Shown here piece by piece: positions 1-6,878 of a stretch of DNA of 37,755 nucleotides (position 1 is the first letter of the stretch; every line of letters begins with the position of its first letter). Position numbers and translations under genes: made by a program. The stretch spans positions 1-37,755 of the forward strand of contig CAJXMF010000027.1 in the NCBI GenBank assembly GCA_913056195.1, written 5' to 3'. The notes under the pieces are model-generated. The model was given only the letters and a program-made list of their open reading frames with translations. It did no database searches and was not told where the DNA came from. This stretch comes from an uncultured Methylococcaceae bacterium. GTDB taxonomy: Bacteria > Pseudomonadota > Gammaproteobacteria > Methylococcales > Methylomonadaceae.

Positions 1-6
1 AAGCCT

Positions 7-55
7 GATAAATCAACAGCCTATGCTCACAGAAGAATTTACGCTGAGTAGTTAC
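7..55 (+). repeat. Terminal repeat copy at left window end
   Basis: This 49-nt segment is matched, as the reverse complement and at the same length, by 37707-37755 at the other end of the window. The match is strong at both edges (ATAAATCAAYAGCCTATGC and ACGCTGAGTAGTTAC) and poor in the middle. It looks like the edge of a dispersed element such as an IS terminus. I cannot name the family. Confidence 0.6.
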
Positions 56-208
56 GAAATACCCCCCCTGGATTCGTATAATCAACATACCATCTTACCC
101 ACTCTATATATTTTTCAGTGTACTCCCGAAGAAAGTTTGCAGCAACGATTTATAACCTTCCCATATCGTTCATAATCACGAAGCTTTCCCCTCAGGAATA
201 TTAACAAT

Positions 209-277
209 ATGCGAATTTTCGCCGCCTATATCAGTGTCATTTTGCTTTGGGCCACTACCCCTCTCGCCATGAAGTAA
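209..277 (+). pseudogene. 5' remnant of an EamA/DMT-type transporter gene
   Basis: An ATG with a CAGGA-like ribosome site just upstream opens a 22-codon reading frame ending at TAA (275-277). The peptide contains AAYISVILLWATTPLAMK, which resembles the first transmembrane helix of EamA-family (drug/metabolite transporter) proteins. These typically start with an AYLxVxLxWxTTPLAIKW pattern. The codon after the stop is TGG (Trp), the residue that would follow in the family, and then the sequence becomes the hairpin repeat. The rest of the gene is missing, so this is a truncated remnant. The assignment rests on a short N-terminal similarity only. Confidence 0.5.
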
Positions 278-282
278 TGGTA

Positions 283-433
283 GGTCCAATTAGCACAGGA
301 GGCTGTGAAAGTATTCCGAAATCAGGCAATATTTACAACTTCGCGAACGAATAATCAACAACTTACGTCGTGTTTTTTGCTATTTCCAGTAGTTTTTTAA
401 AATACTTTCACAGCCTCGCAGAGTAATCGGACG
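283..433. repeat. Hairpin repeat copy 1, split by a 119-bp element
   Basis: GGTCCAATTA (283-292) and TAATCGGAC (424-432) are the arms of the same hairpin repeat seen intact at 737-765. Here they are separated by the element at 299-417. Removing that element would join the arms with a short loop, so the hairpin predates the insertion. Confidence 0.65.
299..417. mobile_element. 119-bp MITE-like element with 17-bp perfect terminal inverted repeats
   Basis: GAGGCTGTGAAAGTATT (299-315) is the exact reverse complement of 401-417. The 119 bp between and including the arms has no coding capacity. The flanks GCACAG (293-298) and GCAGAG (418-423) match at 5 of 6 positions and could be an imperfect target-site duplication. 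It lies in the loop of a hairpin repeat. The structure fits a non-autonomous IS derivative (MITE). The parent IS family cannot be fixed from this sequence. Confidence 0.7.
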
Positions 434-461
434 CATGTTAAGGAACCCTTTAAACATAAAT

Positions 462-736
462 CTAAATCTCCCGAACCGCGCGTATTCCCATGGCAAAGTC
501 CATAACACGCTGTAACCCCTGCCAGAGTGATTTAGCGCCAGGCCCACCATCGCTTTTTCGTCCCAAGAATCCGCCAAAACTCGCAATCAATCGAATAGTC
601 TCATTGAGTTTGGGAGATTCTGATGGCAACGGTTTACGGGCAAGCAAGCAAGCGAGCGGCTTGCCATTCTCCTCGTTCAAACGCCACTTCATAATCCATC
701 TCGGTACATTCCCGCCCCAGTCGCATCAAGCGCGTA
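462..736 (-). pseudogene. C-terminal remnant of an IS4-type transposase, frameshifted
   Basis: Reading leftwards, one frame gives TRLMRLGRECTEMDYEVAFERGEW and, after a frame change, a second gives LLARKPLPSESPKLNETIRL followed by IASFGGFLGRKSDGGPGAKSLW and a QGLQRVMDF tail. The GGFLGRKxDGxPGxKxLWxGLQR block is typical of the C-terminus of IS4-group (Tn5-like) transposases. The frame breaks at a triplicated AAGC/GCTT tetranucleotide (642-653); two copies would restore one continuous frame. The N-terminal catalytic part is absent and the hairpin repeat at 737 abuts the truncated end. It cannot make an active transposase. Confidence 0.75.
642..653. repeat. (AAGC)3 tetranucleotide tract
   Basis: There are three tandem AAGC units on the plus strand (GCTT in the sense of the transposase remnant). 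One unit more than the frame allows explains the frameshift in the remnant. Confidence 0.7.
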
Positions 737-765
737 GGTCCGATTAGCGGTAGCGTAATCGGACC
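737..765. repeat. Hairpin (REP-like) repeat copy 2
   Basis: GGTCCGATTA (737-746) and TAATCGGACC (756-765) form a perfect 10-bp inverted repeat around a 9-nt loop. Copy 1 shares the same arms, so this is a dispersed palindromic repeat. It lies about 30 bp beyond the stop codon of the PLD-like gene and could help end or protect that transcript, although no U-run follows it. Confidence 0.7.
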
Positions 766-795
766 AACCTTGCTTCAGCTATATACCTTTTTATG

Positions 796-2391
796 CTACC
801 AAAACACCCGTAATTCACGTTTAATTTGCTCAAATTCATAGAGATAGGGCTTGGCGACATCATGATTGGCGGCGACGACGATAAGGTCGTGGGAAAATAT
901 CGAGGTGTTGTACCAGTTAAAACTGCCATCGATCACAATATGCTCATCAATAATGCAATATTTAGAATGTATCGGCGAATACGGCACGGGATGATCATCT
1001 TGTCCATAGACCAGGCCAATCGGTATATTGACCTGCTTCAAGCGTTGTATGGCCGGCAACAATGGACGCTTTAATTCTTCATCCATACTGCGCTCTACCC
1101 CGATTTTACCTTCTCGCGCCAAATGGCCGTTCAGCAACAGCTCGACATGAACACCGCGGTGCCAAGCTGCAATCAAGGCGTCGATAACGCTGTCATGATG
1201 ATCGCCGTGTAATTCACCGATCAGAAACAGACAAATACGGATTTGATATTTGGCACGGTGAATCTCGGCCAGAATAGCCTGGTGCGGTCGGTAAGCCTGG
1301 CCATTGAGCACACTATGCCGCCCGAAGGTGTAGAGTAAATTGAAATGGCTCAGCGGGTCGATACCGTATTTTTGAATCACCCCACCCCGCTGACTTTGAA
1401 AAATATTGTCCAGCAAACGACATACACCTTCAGAATGAAACGTCATGCCCGATTCCCAATTCGCCCACCAGCGATCGAAGGTAATATTGAATGAACCCAT
1501 GATGCAATCCTGGTCATTAAAAATAATGAATTTGGTATGCATATCCGGCTCGACTTCGATCAAATGATGCTTCGGTGTGCAGAACACCCCCAACAACTCG
1601 ACCCGTGATTGTTTCAAGCGGGCATAGGTGGCGCTGTTGGTCATGGTCATCTTGCGCCAATCGACGATACATTGCACAAAAACGCCCTGCTCGCTGGCGT
1701 GAATCAGATGATCGATAAAGTCATTGTCGTCAATACAATCGACACTGACCTTGATGGTGCAAAACCTGTCGGGCCGCTGGTGTTTGGCGTGGATGGTCTT
1801 GTCAATATGGTCATGAATAAAACGCTTGGGATGATAAGGATGATAAGGCAAACCTTTGGTAAATTTAGGCACCAGATGCAGGGACTCAAAATGCCGGTTA
1901 TACCAGTCCACATCGCTTTGTAACTGCCCGGCATTGACTTCATAGCTTCGGTAATGATTGGGCGTGGCCCATTCCGCATTGATATGCCGCTGTTGAGGAT
2001 AGGCATCGTGTAACTGATACCAATCCATGTAAATGTATTCTTTTTCCGAAGCGATCGAATGTTCACCAATATGCACGATAAAGGCGATTTTGATGCAATT
2101 GATCCAGCCGAAATGCGTTGAATGGGGATACACATAAAAATCACGCGTGCTGCGCTTATGCCGATCCCATTCCACGGCATAGGGGTCGGTATCAACGATA
2201 TAGGTTTCACAGACCCCCTGATCCCGATACACTTTCAGAATAACTTTCAGGTTACAGGATACGCCATGAAACATATCGAACTCTATCTTTCCCCAACGAA
2301 TATCAAACGTATCCTTGAAATCATTGATACGCTGGAAATAGCCGCCAAGCTGACCAAAAACGGGACGGGCATAGTGTTCAGCTGTTTGCAT
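796..2391 (-). CDS. Phospholipase D-like protein with two HKD motifs and an unassigned N-terminal domain
   Basis: The product is 531 residues with no signal peptide or membrane segment, so probably cytosolic. Residues about 195-310 and 370-510 form two PLD-type halves. The second has a canonical motif, HSKYCIID then GSFNWYNTS (H475, K477, D482). The first reads HTKFIIFND then GSFN (H285, K287), with Asn at the position matching D482. PLD-superfamily enzymes hydrolyse or transfer phosphodiesters of lipids or nucleic acids through the two His-Lys pairs. Residues 1-190 look beta-rich and match nothing I recognise. The gene starts 2 nt after the preceding CBM/phosphoesterase gene, so the two are co-transcribed and likely act together. 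The substrate is unknown; a nuclease, a lipid enzyme or a glycan-phosphate enzyme are all possible. Confidence 0.8.
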   Translation of the reverse strand: MQTAEHYARPVFGQLGGYFQRINDFKDTFDIRWGKIEFDMFHGVSCNLKVILKVYRDQGVCETYIVDTDPYAVEWDRHKRSTRDFYVYPHSTHFGWINCIKIAFIVHIGEHSIASEKEYIYMDWYQLHDAYPQQRHINAEWATPNHYRSYEVNAGQLQSDVDWYNRHFESLHLVPKFTKGLPYHPYHPKRFIHDHIDKTIHAKHQRPDRFCTIKVSVDCIDDNDFIDHLIHASEQGVFVQCIVDWRKMTMTNSATYARLKQSRVELLGVFCTPKHHLIEVEPDMHTKFIIFNDQDCIMGSFNITFDRWWANWESGMTFHSEGVCRLLDNIFQSQRGGVIQKYGIDPLSHFNLLYTFGRHSVLNGQAYRPHQAILAEIHRAKYQIRICLFLIGELHGDHHDSVIDALIAAWHRGVHVELLLNGHLAREGKIGVERSMDEELKRPLLPAIQRLKQVNIPIGLVYGQDDHPVPYSPIHSKYCIIDEHIVIDGSFNWYNTSIFSHDLIVVAANHDVAKPYLYEFEQIKRELRVFW

Positions 2392-2393
2392 CG

Positions 2394-3965
2394 TTAATCC
2401 TCTTTCCTGGCTTTATTTTTATATTGTGCTACCCCACGCCTGAATGCCGAAGCCGGTTGAATATTCGGCTCGAAGCGAAATAAATAGCCGACATGATCCG
2501 ACACCCGACCATAGTCATGTTCGGTAAACAGGGTGGTGGCCGATGTGCATTTAAGGTCATGACCACGATTGGCAAATACAAAATCGATTCGATAATCATT
2601 GCTTAAGTAGTCCCCCCAATGTGCATCATCAACCCGAAAACGCTGAGCCGACAACCCCTGCTGATTGGCTTGTAAATACTGGTCTTCATAACCATAATGT
2701 TGCACCACCAGCCGATAACCTTCAGAGCCGGCCGCCACATTGAAATCTCCACCGAGCAAATTTGCCTTCATCTCTTTTGAACGCGTCTGGCTGGCCCATT
2801 CATGCAATCGCCCGAATTGTGCAGAAAAACCGTTTTCCCACCAACTCAAGTGGACGGAGAACACCTGAATCAAGCCCATATAGGGAACTTTAAGCGATGC
2901 CTTCACCGCTTTTCGCGCATGAATGTTGTACGGATCCTGTGATTCGGAGACATAGCGCCCTTCCGGTTCGATCAGCGGATAGCGGCTTAACAGCGCAACA
3001 CCTTCTCGATATCGATCGAAGCCCAGATGCGACCAGTCGTAAAACAAATGCAGCGGTGACTTCAATCGCTGATTGATGATATTAGCCGCATTCGATGACC
3101 AATCACCCTGCCCATCATTCCAGTTTTCAGCCGCTTCCTGAAAACATACGACATCGATCTGCTGCTCATCAATCGCCCGCGCGATAGTAGAAAACTTTTC
3201 GTCCTGCTGTGACTCCTGATAACAATGCAAATTGAGAACCAACAACGACAACGGCTTGTGACTGATAACATAATTCTGCCCCGCATTGTTATCCCAGACG
3301 GTTTCCGCCCTACCCTGGCAGGCAATGCTGTACTGCAGCCGAAAATGACGTCCGATCCGTAACCGGGTCGTCCATACCTGGACGCCGTATTGATTAGGGT
3401 TACGTGCATTGCTGCGGCATAGTTTATCCCAATACAACACAGCGCTATGTGCATCGGTTTTTCTGAGACTTTGCCAATCATCCACGCTCCAGTGAACGTG
3501 GACCTGCTGTGGCTGCAATGCGGTATTGACCAGCACCCTCAATTCCAGGCTTTTCTGGCCGGGCTGTAACCGATTCTGACTGACAATATGGGCAATTTTA
3601 CGTTCATGACCGAGCAGAAAACCTGAATCGGCGTCACTGTGATAATTCAAACCATCGCGGTTATCCCAATATTCCCGTCCCTCACATCGCAACCTGAGGC
3701 CAAACTGAATATTCCCCGGCAAGGGTGTCGTCTCCGTGGCAGAAAACAGCATTTGTGCCTGCCAACACTCAAGCCCTGCACGCCACTGATGCTGAAAAGC
3801 AGCTGGACAGCTCTGCCATTCCCCCGACTCGCCCGCCCAAATAACATCGACCTGTTTATGAAACCCCAGGTTTTCGACTTCAATATAAAATGTCAGCTGT
3901 TGCTGCGGCCGCCGTTTTTTACGACTGATAATATTTTCAACGGCAAGTAATGCAATTTCGCTCAT
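2394..3965 (-). CDS. Two starch/glycogen-binding modules fused to an endonuclease/exonuclease/phosphatase domain
   Basis: The product has 523 residues. I chose the ATG at 3965 because AGGAGG stands 7 nt upstream; an earlier in-frame start would run into the previous gene. Residues 5-108 and 138-232 each end in the CBM21/25/53-type hallmark (YWDNRDGLNY and VWDNNAGQNY), which binds alpha-glucans. Residues about 240-497 are a DNase I-like (EEP) domain with the full set of active-site motifs: LNLH (N245), FQE (E277), SVHLSW (H372), GGDFN (D407, N409), RIDFVF (D461) and SDH (D490, H491). EEP enzymes are metal-dependent phosphoesterases acting on DNA, inositol phosphates or sphingomyelin. No signal peptide is present. 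The gene lies 34 nt after the GH57 branching enzyme, which suggests phosphoester chemistry on glycogen or at its surface. The true substrate is not known. Confidence 0.85.
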   Translation of the reverse strand: MSEIALLAVENIISRKKRRPQQQLTFYIEVENLGFHKQVDVIWAGESGEWQSCPAAFQHQWRAGLECWQAQMLFSATETTPLPGNIQFGLRLRCEGREYWDNRDGLNYHSDADSGFLLGHERKIAHIVSQNRLQPGQKSLELRVLVNTALQPQQVHVHWSVDDWQSLRKTDAHSAVLYWDKLCRSNARNPNQYGVQVWTTRLRIGRHFRLQYSIACQGRAETVWDNNAGQNYVISHKPLSLLVLNLHCYQESQQDEKFSTIARAIDEQQIDVVCFQEAAENWNDGQGDWSSNAANIINQRLKSPLHLFYDWSHLGFDRYREGVALLSRYPLIEPEGRYVSESQDPYNIHARKAVKASLKVPYMGLIQVFSVHLSWWENGFSAQFGRLHEWASQTRSKEMKANLLGGDFNVAAGSEGYRLVVQHYGYEDQYLQANQQGLSAQRFRVDDAHWGDYLSNDYRIDFVFANRGHDLKCTSATTLFTEHDYGRVSDHVGYLFRFEPNIQPASAFRRGVAQYKNKARKED

Positions 3966-3970
3966 ATACG

Positions 3971-3978
3971 CCTCCTGC
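3971..3978 (-). promoter_or_regulatory. Strong ribosome binding site fixing the start of the CBM-EEP gene
   Basis: On the minus strand the sequence GCAGGAGGCGTAT directly precedes the ATG at 3965. The near-perfect Shine-Dalgarno sequence decides this start over an upstream in-frame codon inside the GH57 gene. Confidence 0.7.
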
Positions 3979-3999
3979 GACTGAAGCCGCGGACACAAG

Positions 4000-5583
4000 T
4001 TATTCGTACTGACGAAAGTCCAGCGTTGGAAAAATATCATCCATAATTTCCAATGCCGCGACATAACGCGCATCCAGACGATTCTTCTGCAAGCCATCCA
4101 TTAAATAATTAAATCGCGCCAGATGATCTTCTAATTGTTTGTTGGCGTATTCGCGCGTGGTACCGGCCGTTAACATAAACGACCAGTCCGAAGCCTGTGC
4201 CAATAATAAAGACCGCAATGCCTGATTGACGGCCCGCTCTTGCACATCGCTCAAGTGCACCGCTTTCAAATCCTGGATCAATTTTTCCATATCGTCGGCG
4301 GCTTGATGCAAGCACGGATAAATCCAATCATTGCTATCGTTTATCCAATACCGATAGGCGCCTTGATGCCCCCAGCTTGAATCGGCCGGTCGCAGTGTTT
4401 GCAAGGTATCGTGCGTCGCCAGATAATCTTCGCCGGACTGCAGCTGTAGCGCATATTTTCCAGACGCGGCCAAACGCAAAACCTGCTCCAGCCATAACGG
4501 GCCCTCATACCACCAATGTCCGAACAACTCCGCATCAAAAGGCGCCACCATTATGGGTGCTTGTCCCAGCTGCCGGCTTAACAGGGTAATGTGTTGTTGA
4601 CGCTGGCGCAAAAAGTCTTCGGCGTGCTGCTGTGCTTTTTGCATCGCCCGTTCTGGATCATACCACTGTTTGGCCTCGGTATTGCCGGTAATACGATGAT
4701 ACTTAAGCCCGATATGGCTTGGAATTCTGTCTTTTGGGAAAAATTTCGCTAAATAACCCGGTGCTAATTCATAGCCCATATCGCGATGAAATTCCCGATA
4801 ATCGGCATCTCCCGGATAACCTTCATCCGCGCTCCACACCTGCCGCGAACACAATGGGTCGCGTGCAAACGCCGCCACGCCGTTGCCGCAATCCACCGGC
4901 GCATAAACCCCCTTCAGTGGTTTTTCATCCGCGCCTTCCAGCGCATGGCTATCGACAAAAAAATACCGAACGCCACATTCTACCAATACCTGTTCAAGTC
5001 CGGCATAAAAACCACATTCCGGCAACCAAAAACCCTCAGGCTTGAAACCAAATGCCTGTTGAAACGTATCAAGCCCAATCCGAACCTGATTGCGAACCGC
5101 CCACGCATTCTGCCGCAACAAAGGCAAAAAACCATGCGTTGCCGCCGTCGTGATCAGACAGAGCCCACCACTTTGCTGATGATGTTTGAATTGCGCCAGA
5201 AGATCACCCGTGCAGGCATGATACTGCTGACTGCATTGTTGTAATTGCTGTCGATAATGCAGCGCGACACACTGAACCTCCGGCTGCCCCAATGTGCGCC
5301 TGATCTCGGCCTCGATCAACTGCTGCCGGATCAATAAATAATGCCAATACCGCTGCTGCAATAAATCGCTCTGTAACAAGATTATCAGCGTCGGTGATAA
5401 CGAAAGTGTTAAACGATACGCAACACCATCCGCCTGCAAACGATCCAACATCGCCAGCAGCGGCAAATAACAGTCGGTTATCGCCTCAAACAACCACGCT
5501 TCTTCCAGAAAATCTTCATATTCGGGATGATGCACATAAGGTAAATGCGCATGTAAAACAATATTCAAATCCGCCAACGCCAT
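4000..5583 (-). CDS. GH57-family 1,4-alpha-glucan branching enzyme
   Basis: The product has 527 residues, the usual size for GH57 branching enzymes of the Thermus/Thermococcus type. Visible family motifs are HAHLPYV (11-17), FLEEAWLFEAITDCYLPLL (25-43), WLPEC with the expected nucleophile E189, and APFDAELFGHWWYEGP with the expected acid/base D350. A conserved WGHQGAYRYWIN segment (404-415) and a helical C-terminal domain follow. The enzyme cuts alpha-1,4 linkages and rejoins the fragment as an alpha-1,6 branch during glycogen synthesis in the cytosol. The start follows 2 nt after the stop of the DUF4912-like gene. Gammaproteobacteria more often use the unrelated GH13 GlgB; none is in this window. 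A 4-alpha-glucanotransferase role is less likely given the motif set. Confidence 0.88.
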   Translation of the reverse strand: MALADLNIVLHAHLPYVHHPEYEDFLEEAWLFEAITDCYLPLLAMLDRLQADGVAYRLTLSLSPTLIILLQSDLLQQRYWHYLLIRQQLIEAEIRRTLGQPEVQCVALHYRQQLQQCSQQYHACTGDLLAQFKHHQQSGGLCLITTAATHGFLPLLRQNAWAVRNQVRIGLDTFQQAFGFKPEGFWLPECGFYAGLEQVLVECGVRYFFVDSHALEGADEKPLKGVYAPVDCGNGVAAFARDPLCSRQVWSADEGYPGDADYREFHRDMGYELAPGYLAKFFPKDRIPSHIGLKYHRITGNTEAKQWYDPERAMQKAQQHAEDFLRQRQQHITLLSRQLGQAPIMVAPFDAELFGHWWYEGPLWLEQVLRLAASGKYALQLQSGEDYLATHDTLQTLRPADSSWGHQGAYRYWINDSNDWIYPCLHQAADDMEKLIQDLKAVHLSDVQERAVNQALRSLLLAQASDWSFMLTAGTTREYANKQLEDHLARFNYLMDGLQKNRLDARYVAALEIMDDIFPTLDFRQYE

Positions 5584-5585
5584 CG

Positions 5586-6299
5586 TTATAATCCCTGCCC
5601 CGAATGATTGAGGGTCGTCATCGTATCACGGGCTGTCTGCCGCTGTCCGTCCGGGATCTTTGCAAAAGCCGGCCCGACACAGGCAGACTCCAGCCCGGTA
5701 TGAAACTGATTATCCTCCTCGAACCAGCCAACCGAAACCTGGTAACCCCTGTTTTCAAACGCTGCGGGTAATAGAATGTCCATTTTTTGCGGCAGGGGAT
5801 CAGCCGCCTGGGGACGAAAAAAAACCGCCACAGACCCCGTTACATCGGTCGAGGACAGTTTGATCACCGGCGTCTTATCCGCACCAGCTTCCGGCAAACG
5901 CCAGTACACAGACACATGCTCGACATCGACCGGCATCACAACGCACACGGGTTCTGCAAGATTGACTCGCTGTGCAGCGGGGCGATACTGGCGCCGGATC
6001 GATTGACTGACATCGCGTAACATTTGTGCCGAAACGGCCTGCCGGGAACGCTGCATGCGTGGCGCAAAATCGCGCGACACAGCCTGGCTGATGTCAACAA
6101 TAGCCCCAGCCGTCAATACAAGCCGCTTATCAAATCTGGACTGAAACAGCTTCAACTCCTGTTGTGTTATACGCACTCTGACCTGCGCCCCGTTCAAAAG
6201 AGTAGAAACTTTAACGGCTGTTTGGCATTTACGCAAGCGACGCCGCGATGAGGTCTGTGCGAATTCATCGCCACTCCGGTCTTGAGAACAGATATTCAA
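5586..6299 (-). CDS. DUF4912-like protein
   Basis: The product has about 237 residues of unknown function. The C-terminal half (about 125-225) has the pattern of DUF4912: a VYWRLPE segment, a short beta-rich stretch, LPAAFENRGYQVSVGWF, then a polar end. Proteins with this domain are commonly encoded beside GH57 genes, as here. The N-terminal half is basic, with no membrane segment. The annotated start is a TTG that overlaps the TGA of the carbonic-anhydrase gene (TTGA), with a GGA about 7 nt upstream. This suggests translational coupling. The first in-frame ATG would remove about 80 residues, so the start is uncertain. The role may be to bind or regulate the branching enzyme, which is inference. 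Confidence 0.65.
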   Translation of the reverse strand: MNICSQDRSGDEFAQTSSRRRLRKCQTAVKVSTLLNGAQVRVRITQQELKLFQSRFDKRLVLTAGAIVDISQAVSRDFAPRMQRSRQAVSAQMLRDVSQSIRRQYRPAAQRVNLAEPVCVVMPVDVEHVSVYWRLPEAGADKTPVIKLSSTDVTGSVAVFFRPQAADPLPQKMDILLPAAFENRGYQVSVGWFEEDNQFHTGLESACVGPAFAKIPDGQRQTARDTMTTLNHSGQGL

Positions 6300-6832
6300 T
6301 CCATGTCCAGATACTCATCTTTCAAACTAACATAATGTGCAGCAGAATAGTCCAGAAAGCGCTTTTCTTCGTCGGTTAAGGCCCTCGCCTGCCGTGCCGG
6401 CGCACCGATATAAAGATAACCGCTCTCCAAACGCTTACCCGGCGGCACCAGCGCACCGGCACCCAGCATGACATAATCTTCCAATACCGCGCCGTCCAGG
6501 ATATTAGCGCCAATCCCGATCAGACAAAAGTCGCCCACGGTACAGGCATGCACCACCGCCTTATGGCCAATGGTCACATTGTTGCCAATGCGCAATGGAT
6601 AGCTTTTGCCATCGGTAAATTCGCTGGCATGGGAAACATGCAAGACGGCACCATCCTGTATATTGGTCTTCTCGCCCACCGTAATTTTTTCGACATCGCC
6701 ACGCAATGCCGCCATCGGCCAAACTGAGACGTCATCGGCCAAATGAACATCACCAATCACAACAGCGCTATCGTCAATAAATACCCGCTGTCCTGTTTTC
6801 GGTTCACAATTTTTAAATGTTCTTATCGTCAC
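6296..6832 (-). CDS. Gamma-carbonic anhydrase family protein (YrdA-like)
   Basis: The product has 178 residues, the normal length for YrdA/CaiE-type proteins, and is built of left-handed beta-helix hexapeptide repeats. Characteristic blocks are FIDDSAVVIGDVHLADDVSVWP, LRGDVEKITVGEKTNIQDGAVLHV, IGNNVTIGHKAVVHACTVGD and a GAGALVPPGKRL turn. The three zinc-ligand histidines are visible in LHVSH, GHKAVVHAC. The family includes active gamma-carbonic anhydrases and inactive relatives; this copy keeps the ligands. It is the first gene of the minus-strand glycogen-type series and shares a 46-nt intergenic region with the divergent SPFH gene. The link to glycogen metabolism may be only transcriptional. 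Confidence 0.9.
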   Translation of the reverse strand: MTIRTFKNCEPKTGQRVFIDDSAVVIGDVHLADDVSVWPMAALRGDVEKITVGEKTNIQDGAVLHVSHASEFTDGKSYPLRIGNNVTIGHKAVVHACTVGDFCLIGIGANILDGAVLEDYVMLGAGALVPPGKRLESGYLYIGAPARQARALTDEEKRFLDYSAAHYVSLKDEYLDMD

Positions 6833-6843
6833 ATCAAACCTTT

Positions 6844-6876
6844 TATACTATATTTAAAAAAACCTTTACGGAGCCC
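6844..6876 (+). promoter_or_regulatory. Predicted -10 element and ribosome site of the SPFH gene
   Basis: TATACT (6844-6849) resembles a sigma-70 -10 box and GGAG (6870-6873) sits 5 nt before the ATG at 6879. The gap to the divergent carbonic-anhydrase gene is only 46 nt, so the promoter must overlap that gene's start region. The prediction is weak, by eye only. Confidence 0.35.
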
Positions 6877-6878
6877 AT

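Larger units (their letters stand above)
1..795. other. Gene-free stretch of repeats and remnants
   Basis: No intact gene is visible in this 795-nt stretch. It contains the terminal repeat, an EamA remnant, a split hairpin repeat carrying a MITE-like insertion, a frameshifted transposase tail and a second hairpin. These point to a mobile-element hot spot beside the glycogen-type operon. Confidence 0.7.

Noticed and set aside
380..586. A second minus-strand frame over the transposase remnant
   Set aside because: It is a different frame from the recognisable transposase tail and shows no motif of its own.
642..653. Phase-variable tract
   Set aside because: Three tetranucleotide units lie inside a dead transposase remnant, so switching would have no effect.
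4786..5244. A plus-strand frame of 152 codons opposite the GH57 gene
   Set aside because: It overlaps the GH57 catalytic region fully and has no recognisable protein features.
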